A DNA stretch of 64,000 nucleotides from the NCBI GenBank assembly GCA_037974665.1, contig CM075770.1, forward strand, positions 61,825,850 to 61,889,849, given 5' to 3'. This document shows, piece after piece, positions 1 through 13,616 of this stretch (the first letter of the stretch is position 1; every line of letters starts with the position of its first letter). The notes below the pieces were generated by a model. It had not been told where the DNA came from, made no database searches, and was given only the letters and a program-made list of their open reading frames with translations. The position numbers and the translations under genes were made by a program. This stretch comes from Ehretia macrophylla. Taxonomy: Eukaryota > Streptophyta > Magnoliopsida > Boraginales > Ehretiaceae.

Positions 1-1186
1 TGAAGTTAATTGAGTTGATTGTGAGGAAAGATTTTGTTGATTGCTACTTTTAATTCTCTAAAGCCAATTTGTGCTATTGTGAACTTTTATTGCGCTATAT
101 ATGTGAAGGCGGCCCACTTTGTCGACCCTTTTATGTGTTATTTGATATCTTGAATGATTTTGACTTGTCTTGGGGTTGCGCAACCTATTCGAACATGGTA
201 ACGACAAGAAACACGGGCAGCGTCGGGTTTGCCGTGCTCCCTCGACTACCATGATGCCTATTCCTTTCTCGCTGAGGCATACTCCACTACCCCAGAGGCG
301 TGGTTCACCTACTGGGCATGGACCTACCTCAGGAGAAAGGGTCGTAGGATCGGGATACATCCGGAGTATCCTAACTTGTTGGTGTTTAGGGTTTGCCGGC
401 ATTTGCGTGAAACTCGTGGCTCGTGGCTCGTGGCTCGTGGTTCGTGATTGAAACCTTGAAGTGGAACCATATCCTTTTTAATGTGGTTAATTACTTGGCT
501 TTCTATCTTGTTGGTTTATGTTGTATATATATGATTTCTTGTGTTTGTATATCATATTGCACGCCCGGTATGTTGCATCACCTCCCTCGCTAGGCAACAT
601 TGTTGCTCACTCCTCATTTAATATGTTTCAGGAGAAGCTGAGGTAAATCCCCAGCTGATAGAAATAGAGGAAGAAGAAGAAGTTCACGTAGATCAGAATC
701 CGTGACTTTGTGTGCTAAGGTGGATCTTATGTGTAGTTTGCGTGGAGTTCATGTTAAATGTTGTATTTTGAGACCTTGGGTCTTGTATATATGTTGGTAG
801 TTGAAGTCTTGTATGTTAGAGAATGATGTTGGATTGTAATAATGGATTTTAGATTTCATCTTCTATTGCATGCTTGGAGTATTTATTATCCTACAAATAG
901 AACTTAAAATTATAATTGTATCTAACTACTTTTGGTTAAAGCCAACTTGCCTCGCATGCTTGTGTGCTTAAGTAGATTGATGTTGCCCCAAGGCTCGGAT
1001 GGCCTTGTGAATTTGACTTGGCTTTGGAAACGTTAGAAGATAGATTGTATAAATTGTTGTTTGTGGTTCCAATGTTATATGTGACTATTCGCAGGTAACG
1101 GTTTAGTCCTTGGTATAGAGGAGACTCTATTCGAGTGATGGGTCCGGGCTTGACCTTTAGTGTGGGGTTGAGTTCGGGGCGTTACA
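1..1186 (+). mobile_element. Family C (Tekay) 5' LTR, 3' part only
   Basis: Position 1 aligns with 20068 in the complete family C LTR, so about 1.3 kb of this LTR lies before the window. It ends in ..GTTACA at 1186, immediately before a tRNA-Met primer-binding site, which fixes the LTR edge. It carries the shared LTR hairpins: a mutated CTACTTT-loop stem (105-130), a TCCGGA-loop stem (352-372) and the acceptor-proximal stem (593-611). A heptamer CTCGTGG run lies at 413-445. No coding capacity; the short reading frames in it recur in other LTRs only because the LTRs are homologous. Confidence 0.9.
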
Positions 1187-1193
1187 CTTTAGG

Positions 1194-1205
1194 TGGTATC
1201 AGAGC
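1194..1205 (+). other. Primer-binding site (initiator tRNA-Met), family C copy 1
   Basis: TGGTATCAGAGC lies 7 bp after the LTR end and is complementary to the 3' end of plant initiator tRNA-Met. From here to 1500 is an untranslated leader with no recognisable feature. Confidence 0.95.
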
Positions 1206-1500
1206 TACTTGAATGCATAAAGTCGGGTTAACTTCCTTGGCATGTGGGTAGTGGTCTATATGTGAAAGTGAATTATGTGAATATGTGATTGTTTAATTGT
1301 TTAAGTACTTGGATAAAAGACATGCTAGCATGAAAAGGAATGATAAAGCATGATATGATAAGAATATGAAAAGTTTAGTGTTTAATGTTGTTAAGTGTTT
1401 TATATGTTTCTTTTGTGAGTAAAATGTTTGAAAACAATGTGTACATTATCTTTGCATAGTCTATTTGCTTATTATAATATTATGTTCTTCTAGCATTGAA

Positions 1501-2504
1501 ATGAGGAGACAGGGTAGAACAAGGAGAGAGCCAGAGGAAGGTCCCAGACAGGATGTACCGGGTCAAGGTGCAGGGGCAGCCAGGGATGAACTGTAGGGTC
1601 AGGAACCGAGTAATGCTCAGATTTTGGCCACAATGGCCATCGCAATGAATACCATAGCTCAGTTTGTGGTTCAACAGGGTACAACAGGTGTCGGCAGGGG
1701 TAATCAGGCTGCCAGAGCAGAGGGCATTGGTGTTGCAGGGGGTAACTTGTATGATAAGTTCCTGCATCACAGGGCATATAGTTTTTATGGTGAGCCTGAT
1801 GACATGAAAGCAGAGATGTGGTTGAGCAAATTTGAGAAAGTCGCTGCGATACTTGAGTGCAACGATGAAAGAAAGATTACTTATTCTGCTTTCTTAATGG
1901 AGGGTGACGCTGAGGAGTGGTGGCACACTATTAGAGAGAAATGGGATGTTGAGACGGTCCAGCATGTATGGGCTGACTTTGTTCGTGAGTTTCGGGATAG
2001 ATATGTATCAGTTGTAGCTCGTGAGAGACATCAGGATGAATTCATAGCTTTGAGACAGGGAAACATGACTGTAGACCAGTAGAGGCTACTTTCACTAGAC
2101 TTTCTCGATATGTGCCAGCTTTAGTTCAGCCGGAGGATGTGAAGATCCAAAGATTTATCACAGGGTTGAGGAGTGACATCATGCTTAATTTGTCTTCGCA
2201 AGATTATCAGAGCTATGCTGCAGTAGTCAAGGCCGCATCGAGATATAAGAAACGCAAGGTAGATGTGTTAGTTCAGTCTAGTCAGTCAAGCAAACGTCAG
2301 TTTCAGTCTCAGAGTTAGGGTTATCAGAGGCAGTATTAGCAGCCTGTTCAGACTCAGCAGCCTAGGCAGACCCAGAGCTATCCCGGACCAGTTCAGGTAT
2401 AGTCACAGCCGAGACCAGCTCAGAGCCAACCACAGGGACAGTCACAGACCCGACCAGTGACTGCTAGATCTCAGCAGGGTAGTTCTGCTACTTCTACTTA
2501 TAGG
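1501..2504 (+). pseudogene. Family C copy 1 gag, broken
   Basis: Reads MRRQGR.. from the ATG at 1501, aligned with the gag start of copy 2 at 16314. The capsid-type region contains FYGEPDD, EEWWHTIREKW and FRDRYVSVVARER, the signature of Ty3/gypsy chromoviral gag, which forms the virus-like particle. Breaks: an early TAG near 1594; loss of one base near 2081, where copy 2 reads DQYEAT; TAG codons at about 2316 and 2337. The linker is Q/S-rich. The gene is then interrupted at 2510 by the family A complex and resumes at 13617 with the zinc knuckles. Non-functional. Confidence 0.88.
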
Positions 2505-2509
2505 GCCCC
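2505..2509 (+). repeat. Target site duplication GCCCC (left), family A complex
   Basis: GCCCC before 2510 and again at 13617-13621; the uninterrupted paralogue near 17320 reads AGGGCCCCTACA, confirming the 5-bp duplication. Confidence 0.92.
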
Positions 2510-5136
2510 TGTAACACCCCGATCCCTCTCGAGACCGGGAGTTCTATCAATCAATCTAATCACAACCCAATTCCAAACCCGGGCAAAATTTTAGGGAAAG
2601 ACGGACGGAGTCTCCCCTGTTTCTAAGCAAAATGTAAAACCTGTAATAGCATATAAGTGGACCAGCACCGTGTCCAAACATACAAACACCTCAAGGCCAT
2701 CCGAGCCTTGGTTCTCAACAAGCTAACACAACCAAATATACATTACCAATTTAAAAGCTAACCTATCTCTTTTCATCTTTGACAAGAATATTCATGCTAG
2801 GCAATTAAACTACACTAACCCATTTCATAAAATAGAATATCATGCCATTCTAACTCTTTTCCTTTGGCATTACAAACATACATTAAAGTTATACTATTCT
2901 ATCGGAATACATAAACTAGCTTTTCCAAATCACTTCAATAACCTAGTAAAAATTAAATTACATTATTTTAATATTAAATATATACAATACATGAAAGCAC
3001 ACATCTTTGCCACTTCGACAACTCAAGCCACATAGGCACACAAGACAACTCTTCAAGCACGAACTTTCACATAATCACGAACTTTCCAGCTAACATGGCA
3101 TTTCCTGAAATGTGGTGGTGAGGAGTGAGTATACACAATACGTATACTCAGTGAGGGCGAGACAGATATCGAGGTGGAGAGAAAGAAAGTCATGCAATGC
3201 AAATATGGCAGTTAAGCAATATAACTGATAAGTAAGCAATCAAGACAAACAATCAATACCATAAGCAATTAATGAAAGCATTAACACAACCATTCAAAGC
3301 TATATCACACTCTGAAGGCTATGGTTCACTCGAGCGAGAAATGTACCGATCATGACTTCGATGACTTTAACGATGACGCGCCGGCTCACCAACCTTATAA
3401 CTTCCGTTTAGAGTACTCCGGACATACTCTGTCAATTCTACGACCCAAACTCCCTGGGCGGCAACCCAAGCGAGAAAGGGAATAGGACACGGAGCTAGAG
3501 CAACCAACACTGGCAACCTGAGGCTACCCAGAGAGGCCCTTCACTCACGCGCCTGACATTATGCAATGCAATACAAGATACAAGCAATAAATGAGATAAC
3601 AAGCATCTAAAATCAATAAAGTAATAAGAACAACACTAACAAGCATTATCAACAATTGATATACAATTCAATCATAACCAACTTTAACAAGCATAACAAA
3701 CAATCTCTAGGCATTACGCTATGAAAACACACAAAATCACAAAATGACCCCAACTTGTAAAACGCTACTACTTTCAAACGAGCCACATGTTTTGGAAACC
3801 GACTTCACCAATCCTCCTAGGTCACCATAAGGCACGTCTAAAGACCCTGAAACCCTACTTAACCCTAGAATTCACGCAAAGCATTGATTTCCCCCTTTGT
3901 TCGTTTGAACTACCGCTATCCTAACCAAACACCCAACCAACGCCATAACCACACCAAAAGTGCTTCCATGGCCTCCCGAGACAATGCTATCACGCAAAAC
4001 GATAAAATGCCAAACTCGACCTAAACGACCCCAACTTTCACTAAGCCATTTTTCTCCGTTTTTCCATTACACAATCCAATTAAACCACACATTTAGGCAT
4101 TCTAGCATATCTAGCACCTTCCTACATCAACAGAATGCATAATGGAGCAACTTCATCGAAACGGGGGTTTACTATTCATAATTTACTATTCAATTAACAA
4201 TTTCAATTTCAATTTCAATTTCGATATTTAACCGCAGAAAATGCTAAAAAGCTATAAATACATGTTCTACGATTGCTAGGGAACATTCTGTAAGCCTCAA
4301 AATGATCAAAATAACATTCCACGGATAAAACCCAAAAATTAAAGTTAATACATAAAACATTCAAATGCGCAAATAAACATGAAACCCTCACCTTAGACGC
4401 TCCTAGACGCTAGGAAAACCACGCCGGATGCCTCGGAAACCACCCCGCACAAGCTCACGCGAAGATTTGAAGATTTGAAAATGTTTTTTTTCTCTCTTGA
4501 AGGTTTCGGCCTTCTCACCTTATTTTTCAGCTTTATTTTGTTTTATTTTGCAATGTTTTTGTGTTTAATAAAAGATGACAAGCTCAATGGTCAAATTCTT
4601 GGTCAAACCACTTAAAAGTTAGTCAAATAAGCTTAATTTTTGGCATTTTAAGGCTAAAACAACTATTGCAATTATATTTCTAATCAACTACAACTAAAAC
4701 ACTAAAATTAAAACACTAAATACTAATTTTTACTATTTGCTGAGGACTATAAATTATTTCTTAACTATCGCTCTCGATATGCTATGCACTTTGCGACAAT
4801 AAAAGGATAACAATTAAATCTTAAAGAATTAAGAAAATATAATTTTTGAAATGTAACATAGTTCAAAATTTACTCCGGCTCGGAGCTACTTTTCATTTAA
4901 TTGAAAACCGAGCATTAAGGTGCAAGAAAAATAAAACCAATTAACAAAAATATGAAAAGTAGTTGATATTCCGTTAAAATAATTAACTCAAATATTATTT
5001 AATTACTTCTAAAAGAAATTGAAAATAAAGCTACAAATGAATGTTTAACTAAAAATAAACACGAAATTCAATGCTAACATTTAAGATGTCACTTAATTAA
5101 ATGCTATTAAATGCATGTCGGGTTCGGGTTATCACA
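2510..5136 (-). repeat. Family A LTR 1 (outer 3' LTR)
   Basis: Plus-strand ends TGTAACACCCC and GGTTATCACA. Abuts a minus-strand polypurine tract at 5137. Carries the acceptor-proximal stem (3126-3150) and the TCCGGA-loop stem (3410-3430) in reverse complement. It has a short duplication around the CTAGACGC motif near 4400 that LTRs 2 and 3 lack. Confidence 0.93.
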
Positions 5137-6768
5137 TCCTTCCCCCCTTAAAACAATTGCGTCCTTGCAATTCTTCTTCCAATAGAACTCTGCATCCACT
5201 GAAATCCAACTCTGACTAATCTTTTTTGGTTGCTGAGCAAGTAGTGAATAAGGATGCTCGTAGGAGAACCCCAATAGAAATTCCAACCAAGAATGCCGAG
5301 AAAATACCAACTAAAGACTGAAGCAGAGATACTGTAGATGTCACTAATACCGTACAATAACGACAAGAAGAATACCCCACACACGAATCTCCAATAGAAG
5401 TCTAACAAGTACCAAATAAGAAAGTTAAAAGATAGCCAGAGTAGATGCACCTCATGCAGTGCTGATTACCGTAAGTAGACCTAGCTGAAAATTCTGTAAA
5501 AGAATATAGAGAAGAATACCAAAGGCCAATCTCTAAATGAAATCCTTCAATCACTGAGTCCCTACTGCAACATCTTAGTAAAACATCAAGTATGGATTTC
5601 CCCTGAGTAGAAAAGCCGAAGGAGAAGTCGCAAACAATATAAGATAATAAGTCTAAGCAGAATTCCAAGTGTAGGATCTTTCAATAAATGCCAATAAGAA
5701 AAATACTAGTAGATTGCCCAATAAGAATTCCAAAGAATACAGTAAGTAATATTACTCAACAAGTCCGATAGGAATTCCAAATACCAAATCTACTGAGGAA
5801 CACTAAAGAAAATTCCCGAAACAATGCTCCAGTGAGAAAATACCAAGGATTGCCCAATAAGTAAGTGCCAAATAAATGACCACCAAGAATTCTATAGAAT
5901 GCTATTGAAGGATTTCCAATAAGGGATGTCAGTAACACACCAATAAAGACCGAGACTCATATGCCATAGATAATACCATACAGTAAGTCCGATTGAGATC
6001 CCAATAGCCAAGTCCATCGAGAAGTGCCAACAAAAGTTTCCAAAGAATACCCAATAAGAAAACCAAAGAATACTCCAGAGAACAACTAAATAGAACCCCA
6101 AAAGAAAACTACTCTTTCACAACTGTTACGCATAGAGGAGAACCTTAGAGACTCGCCAATATCCGAACTCCAAAAGCAAACACTAACTCCCAAATATAGG
6201 TTAATTAAATGCCATTCATTTCTTGCCAATCCATACACTTTGAAAAGCCAGCTGTGAACCACTTTCTTCAAGGGAGAAAGAGGACTTACTTACCATTTCC
6301 ACGGGACATGTATGAATGCCAAGATATCACATTTATACACATGCCTTAAACTACTACACAAGCAAGTTTATAAAATAGTTTATTCAGCAAAGTCACTCAA
6401 GCACGATAATCAAGTCAAGCACAACATAATCAATTCAAATCATGGCATAACCAATTCAAGACATTTCAATACACATATTACAAGCAATACTTCAAGCAAA
6501 TAACAATTCACGTGGTCGATTCGATTCACGATGCCAATTCAATAGGTCAATTAAATACACAACTAGACACTTCACTTCACTTAGCACACAATTAACACAT
6601 AACACATAACTATATCACATAGGAGCACACATTCAGGTCAAGACATACAATCTCACATACAAGCATACACTTTCAAGACACACTTAACTAGCACACATTC
6701 AAGGATCACTACCCACCAGACCGAGGACCCTGTCCCGGCTTATGAGCTAAACAAACTCTGATACCACC
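5137..6768 (-). mobile_element. Family A internal domain, copy 1 (non-coding)
   Basis: Bounded by a polypurine tract (C-rich on plus, 5137-5149) and a tRNA-Met PBS (6755-6766, one base changed). Most of it consists of degenerate repeats around CCAATAAGAATTCC on the plus strand. No reading frame resembles gag, pol or a known protein. Confidence 0.88.
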
Positions 6769-9381
6769 TGTAACACCCCGATCCCTCTCGAGACCGGGAG
6801 TTCCATCAATCAATCTAATCACAACCCAATTCCAAACCCGGGCAAAATTTTATGGAAAGATGGACGGAGTCTTCCCTGTTACTAGGCGAAATGTAAAACC
6901 TGTAATAGCATATAAGTGGACCAGCACCGTGTCCAAACATACAAACACCTCAAGGCCATCCGAGCCTTGGTTCTCAACAAGCGAACACAACCAAATATAC
7001 ATTACCAATTTAAAAGCTAACCTATCTCTTTTCATCTTTGACAAGAATATTCATGCTAGGCAATTAAACTACACTAACCCATTTCATAAAATAGACTATC
7101 ATACCATTCTAACTCTTTTCATTTGGCATTACAAACATACATTAAAGTTATACTATTCTATCAGAATACATAAACTAGCTTTTCCAAATCACTTCAATAA
7201 CCTAGTAAAACTTAAATTACATTCTTTTAATATTAAATACATACAATACATGAAAGCACACATCTTTGCCACTTCGACAACTCAAGCCACATAGGCACGC
7301 AAGACAACTCTTCAAGCACGAACTTTCATATAAACACAAACTTTCTAGCTAACATGGCATTTCCTGAAATGTGGTGGTGAGGAGTGAGTATACACAACAC
7401 GTATACTCAGTGAGGGCTAGACAGATATCGAGGTGGAGAGAAAGAAAGTCGTGCAATGCAAATATGGCAGTTAAGCAATATAATTGATAAGTAAGCAATC
7501 AAGACAAACAATCAATACCATAAGCAATTAATGAAAGCAATAACACAATCATTCAAAGCTATACCACACTCTGAAGGCTATGGTTCACTCGAGCGAGAAA
7601 TGTACCGATCATGACTTCGATGACTTTAACGATGACGCGCCGGCTCACCCACCTTATAACTTCCGTTTAGAGTACTCCGGACATACTCTGTCAATTCTAC
7701 GACCCAAACTCCCTGGGCGGCAACCCAAGCGAGAAAGGGAATAGGACACGGAGCTAGAGCAACCAACACTGGCAACCCGAGGCCACCCAGAAAGGCCCAT
7801 CACTCACGCGCCTGACACTATGCAATGCAATACAAGTTACAAATAATAAACGAGATAACAAGCATTTAAAATCAATAAAGTAACATGAACAACACTAACA
7901 AGCATTATCAACAATTGATATACAATTCAATCATAACCAACTTTAACAAGCATAACAAACAATCTATAGGCATTACGCTATGAAAACACACAAAATCACA
8001 AAATGACCCCAACTTGTAAAACGCTACTACTTTCAAACGAGCCACGAGTTTTGGAAACTGACTTCACCAATCCTCCTAGGTCACCATAAGGTACGTCGAA
8101 AGACCCTGAAACCCTACTTAACCCTAGAATTCAAGCAAAGCATTGATTCTCCTCCTTTGTTCGTTTGAACTACCGCTATCCTAACCAAACACCCAACCAA
8201 CGCCATAACCACACCAAAAGTGCTTCTATGGCCTCCCAAGACAATGCCATCACGCAAAACGATAAAATGCCAAACTCGACCTAAACGACCCCAACTTTCA
8301 CTAAGCTATTTTCCTCCGTTTTTCCGTTACACAATCCAATTAAACCACACATTTAGGCATTCTAGCATATCTAGCACCTTCCTACATCAACAGAACACAT
8401 AACGGAGCAACTTCATCGAAACGGGGGTTTACTATTCACAATTTACTATTCAATTATCAATTTAAATTTCAATTTTGATATTTAACTGCAGAAAATGCTA
8501 AAAAGCTATAAATACATGTTCTACGATTGCTAGGGAACATTCTTTAAGCCTCAAAATGATCAAAATAACATTCTACGGATAAAATCCAAAAATTAAAGTT
8601 AATACATAAAACATTCAAATACGCAATTAAACATGAAACCCTTACCTTAGACGCTAGGAAAATCACGTCGGATGCCTCGGAAATCACCCCGCACAAGCTC
8701 ACGCGAAGATTTGAAGATTTGAAAATGTTTTTTTTCTCTCTTGAAGGTTTCGGCCTTCTCACTTTATTTTTCAGCTTTATTTTGTTTTATTTTGCAATGT
8801 TTTTATGTTTAATAAAAGATGACAAGCTCAATGGTCAAAGTCTTGGTCAAACCACTTAAAAATTGGTCAAATAAGTTTATTTTAGGCATTTTAAGGCTAA
8901 AATAACTATTGCAATTATATTTCTAATCAACTACAACTAAAACACTAAAATTAAAACACTAAATACTAATTTTTACTATTTGCTGAGGACTATAAATTAT
9001 TTCTTAACTATCGCTCTCGATATGCTATGCACTTTGCGACAATAAAAGGATAACAATTAAATCTCAAAGAATTTAAGAAAATATAATTTTTGAAAAGTAA
9101 CATAGTTCAAAATTTACTCCGACTCGGAGCTACTTTTCATTTAATTGAAAGCCGAGCATTAAGGTGAAAGAAAAATAAAATCGATTAACAAAAATATGAA
9201 AAGTAGTTGATATTCCGTTAAAATAATTAACTCAAATATTATTTAATTACTTCTGAAAGAAATATGAAAATAAAGCTACAAATGAATGTTTAACTAAAAA
9301 TAAACACGAAATTCAATGCTAACATTTAAGACGCCACTTAATTAAATGCAATTAAATGCATACCGAGTTCGGGTTATCACA
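6769..9381 (-). repeat. Family A LTR 2 (shared middle LTR)
   Basis: It serves as 5' LTR of internal copy 1 and 3' LTR of internal copy 2. Ends TGTAACACC / GGTTATCACA. Acceptor-proximal stem at 7385-7409. Under unequal exchange the middle LTR should be a chimera of the two outer ones. Confidence 0.92.
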
Positions 9382-11013
9382 TCCTTCCCCCTTTAAAACA
9401 ATTGCGTCCTCACAATTCTTATTCCAATAGAACTCTGCATCCACTGAAATCCAACTCTGACTATTTTTCATCGGTTGTTGAGCAAGATAGTGAATAAGGA
9501 TGCTCGTAGGAGAACCCAATAGAAATTCTAACCAAGAATGCCGAGAAAATACCAACTAAAGACTGAAGCAGAGATACTGTAGATGTCACTAATACCGCAC
9601 AATAACGACAAGAAGAATACCCCACACACGAATCTCCAATAGAAGTGTAACAAGTACCAAATAAGAAAGTTAAAAGATAGCCAGAGTAGATGCACCTCAT
9701 GCAGTGCTGATTACCGTAAGTAGACCTAGCTGAAAGTTCTGTAAAAGAATATAAAGAAGAATACCAAAGGCCAATCTCTAAATGAAATCCTTCAATCACT
9801 GAGTCCCTACTGCAACATCTTAGTAAAACAGCAAGTATGGATTTCCCCTGAGTGGAAAAGCCGAAGGAGAAGTCGCAAACAATATAAGATAATAAGTCTA
9901 AGCAGAATTCCAAGTGTAGGATCTTTCAATAAATGCCAATAAGAAAAATACTAGTAGATTGCCCAATAAGAATTCCAAAGAATACAGTAAGTAATATTAC
10001 TCAACAAGTCCGATAGGAATTCCAAATACCAAATCTACTGAGGAACACTAAAGAAAATTCCCGAAACAATGCTCCAGTGAGAAAATACCAAGGATTGCCC
10101 AATAAGTAAGTGCCAAATAAATGACCACCAAGAATTCTATAGAATGCTATTGAAGGATTTCCAATAAGGGATGCCAGTAACACACCAATAAAGACCGAGA
10201 CTCATATGCCATGGATAATATCATACAGTAAGTCCAATTGAGATCCCAATAGCCAAGTCCACCGAGAAGTGCCAACAAAAGTTTCCAAAGAATACCCAAT
10301 AAGAAAACTAAAGAATACTCCAGAGAACAACCAAATAGAACCCCAAAAGAAAACTACTCTTTCACAACTGTTACGCACAGAGGAGAACCTTAGAGACTCG
10401 CCAATATCCGAACTCCAAATGGAAACACTAACTCCCAAATAAAGGCTAATTAAATGCCATTCATTTCCTGCCAATCCATACACTTTGAAAGGCCAGCTGT
10501 GAACCACTTTCTTCAGGGGAGAAAGAGGACTTACTTACCATTTCCACGGGACATGTATGAATGCCAAGATATCATATTTATACACATGCCTTAAACTACT
10601 ACACAAGCAAGTTTATAAAATAGTTTATTCAACAAAGTCACTCAAGCACGATAATCAAGTCAAGCACAACATAATCAATTCAAATCACGGCATAACCAAT
10701 TCAAGACATTTCAATACACATATTACAAGCAATACTTCAAGCAAATAACAATTCATGAGGTCGATTCGATTCACGATGCCAATTCAATAGGTCAATTAAA
10801 TACACAACTAGACACTTCACTTCACTTAGCACACAATTAACACATAACACATAACTATATCACATAGGAGCACACATTCAGGTCAAGACATACAATCTCA
10901 CATACAAGCATACACTTTCAAGACACACTTAACTAGCACACATTCAAGGATCACTACCCACCAGACCGAGGACCCTGTCCCGGCTTATGAACTAAACAAG
11001 CTCTGATACCACC
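9382..11013 (-). mobile_element. Family A internal domain, copy 2 (non-coding)
   Basis: Same length (1632 bp) and same features as copy 1. Polypurine tract at the left edge, upstream hairpin 9400-9417, tRNA-Met PBS at 11000-11011 (perfect TGGTATCAGAGC on the minus strand). Non-coding. Confidence 0.88.
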
Positions 11014-13616
11014 TGTAACACCCCGATCCCTCTCGAGACTGGGAGTTCCATCAATCAATCTAATCACAACCCAATTCCAAACCCGGGCAAAATTTTAGGG
11101 AAAGACGGATGGAGTCTTCCCTGTTTCTAAGCAAAATGTAAAACCTGTAATAGCATATAAGTGGACCAGCACCGTGTCCAAACATACAAACACCTCAAGG
11201 CCACCCAAGCCTTGGTTCTCAACAAGCGAACACAACCAAATATACATTACCAATTTAAAAGCTAACCTATCTCTTTTCATCTTTGACAAGAATATTCATG
11301 CTAGGCAATTAAACTACACTAACCCATTTCATAAAATAGACTATCATACCATTCTAACTCTTTTCCTTTGGCATTACAAACATACATTAAAGTTATACTA
11401 TTCTATCGGAATACATAAACTAGCTTTTCCAAATCACTTCAATAACCTAGTAAAACTTAAATTACATTATTTTAATATTAAATATATACAATACATGAAA
11501 GCACACATCTTTGCCACTTCGACAACTCAAGCCACATAGGCACGCAAGACAACTCTTCAAGCACGAACTTTCACATAATCACGAACTTTCCAGCTAACAT
11601 GGCATTTCCTGAAATGTGGTGGTGAGGAGTGAGTATACACAACACGTATACTCAGTGAGGGCGAGACAGATATCGAGGTGGAGAGAAAGAAAGTCGTGCA
11701 ATGCAAATATGGCAGTTAAGCAATATAACTGATAAGTAAGCAATCAAGACAAACAATCAATACCATAAGCAATTAATGAAAGCATTAACACAACCATTCA
11801 AAGCTATACCACACTCTGAAGGCTATGGTTCACTCGAGCGAGAAATGTACCGATCATGACTTCGATGACTTTAACGATGACGCGCCGGCTCACCCACCTT
11901 ATAACTTCCGTTTAGAGTACTCCGGACATACTCTGTCAATTCTACGACCCAAACTCCCTGGGCGGCAACCCAAGCGAGAAAGGGAATAGGACACGGAGCT
12001 AGAGCAACCAACACTGGCAACCCGAGGCCACCCAGAAAGGCCCATCACTCACGCGCCTGACACTATGCAATGCAATACAAGTTACAAGCAATAAACGAGA
12101 TAACAAGCATTTAAAATCAATAAAGTAACAAGAACAACACTAACAAGCATTATCAACAATTGATATACAATTCAATCATAACCAACTTTAACAAGCATAA
12201 CAAACAATCTATAGGCATTACGCTATGAAAACACACAAAATCACAAAATGACCCCAACTTGTAAAACGCTACTACTTTCAAACGAGCCACGAGTTTTGGA
12301 AACTGACTTCACCAATCCTCCTAGGTCACCATAAGGTACGTCGAAAGACCCTGAAACCCTACTTAACCCTAGAATTCACGCAAAGCATTGATTTCCCCCT
12401 TTGTTCGTTTGAACTACCGCTATCCTAACCAAACACCCAACCAACGCCATAACCACACCAAAAGTGCTTCCATGGCCTCCCGAGACAATGCTATCACGCA
12501 AAACGATAAAATGCCAAACTCGACCTAAACGACCCCAACTTTCAGTAAGCCATTTTCCTCCGTTTTTCCATTACACAATCCAATTAAACCACACATTTAG
12601 GCATTCTAGCATATCTAGCACCTTCCTACATCAACAGAACGCATAACGGAGCAAGTTCATCGAAACGGGGGTTTACTATTCATAATTTACTATTCAATTA
12701 TCAATTTCAAATTCAATTTCGATATTTAACTGCAGAAAATGCTAAAAAGCTATAAATACATGTTCTACGATTGCTAGGCAACATTCTTTAAGCCTCAAAA
12801 TGATCAAAATAACATTCTACGGATAAAACCCAAAAATTAAAGTTAATACATAAAACATTCAAATGCGCAATTAAACATGAAACCCTTACCTTAGACGCTA
12901 GGAAAATCACGTCGGATGCCTCGGAAATCACCCCGCACAAGCTCACGCGAAGATTTGAAAATGTTTTTTTGCTCTCTTGAAGGTTTCGGCCTTCTCACCT
13001 TATTTTTCAGCTTTATTTTGTTTTATTTTGCAATGTTCTTATGTTTAATAAAAGATGACAAGCTCAATGGTCAAAGTCTTGGTCAAAGCCCTTAAAAATT
13101 GGTCAAATAAGCTTATTTTAGGAATTTTAAGGGTAAAATAACTATTGCAATTATATTTCTAATCAACTACAACTAAAACACTAAAATTAAAACACTAAAT
13201 ACTAATTTTTACTATTTGCTGAGGACTATAAATTATTTCTTAACTATCGCTCTCGATATGCTATGCACTTTGCGACAATAAAAGGATAACAATTAAATCT
13301 CAAAAAATTTAAGAAAAAATAATTTTTGTAAAATAACATAGTTCAAAATTTAATTCAGCTCTGACCTACTTTTTATTTAATTGTAAACCAAGCATTAAGG
13401 TGCGAGGAAAATAAAACCGACTAACAAAAATATGAAAAGTAGTTGATATTCCGTTAAAATAATTAACTCAAATATTATTTAATTACTTCTAAAAGAAATT
13501 GAAAATAAAGCTACAAATGAATGTTTAACTAAAAATAAACACGAAATTCAATGCTAACATTTAAGATGCCACTTAATTAAATGCCATTAAATGCATGCCG
13601 GGTTCGGGTTATCACA
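11014..13616 (-). repeat. Family A LTR 3 (outer 5' LTR)
   Basis: Ends TGTAACACC / GGTTATCACA and is followed by the right GCCCC duplication (13617-13621). Acceptor-proximal stem at 11630-11654. Confidence 0.93.

Larger units (their letters stand above)
2510..13616 (-). mobile_element. Family A non-autonomous three-LTR complex (LTR-int-LTR-int-LTR)
   Basis: Three LTRs (2510-5136, 6769-9381, 11014-13616; 2627, 2613 and 2603 bp) alternate with two internal domains of identical length (5137-6768 and 9382-11013; 1632 bp each). Minus orientation is shown by the reverse-complement PBS at the right of each internal and the polypurine tract at the left. Outer ends are TG..CA with a perfect GCCCC target duplication, inserted in the gag of family C. 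No gag or pol reading frame occurs in either internal, so this is a LARD-like element needing proteins in trans. The layout is the expected reciprocal product of the unequal LTR exchange that leaves a solo LTR; two family A solo LTRs lie elsewhere in the window. Confidence 0.93.

Noticed and set aside
170-451. Recurring frame MVPIPFSLRHTPLPQRRGSPAGHGPTSGERVVGSGYIRS in many C and E LTRs
   Set aside because: The nucleotide sequence is conserved as an LTR module containing the TCCGGA stem; the peptide is frameshifted or altered between copies and lies in a non-coding leader.
1194-1205. TGGTATCAGAGC sites considered as tRNA gene fragments
   Set aside because: Each lies directly beside an LTR edge and matches only the primer-binding stretch; there is no cloverleaf.
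3960-4142. A 60-residue frame rich in PPET/KRPQL, recurring near 8220, 12464 and 45990
   Set aside because: It recurs only because the A and G LTRs are homologous; in each case it is antisense to the element, starts and ends vary, and there is no domain or codon signal.
6860-7294. 144-residue plus-strand frame in the family A LTR
   Set aside because: Antisense to the element, shorter and altered in the other LTR copies; no domain.
9461-9913. 150-residue minus-strand frame in the family A internal
   Set aside because: The homologous frame in the other internal copy is broken into pieces; composition reflects the degenerate repeats, with no recognisable domain.
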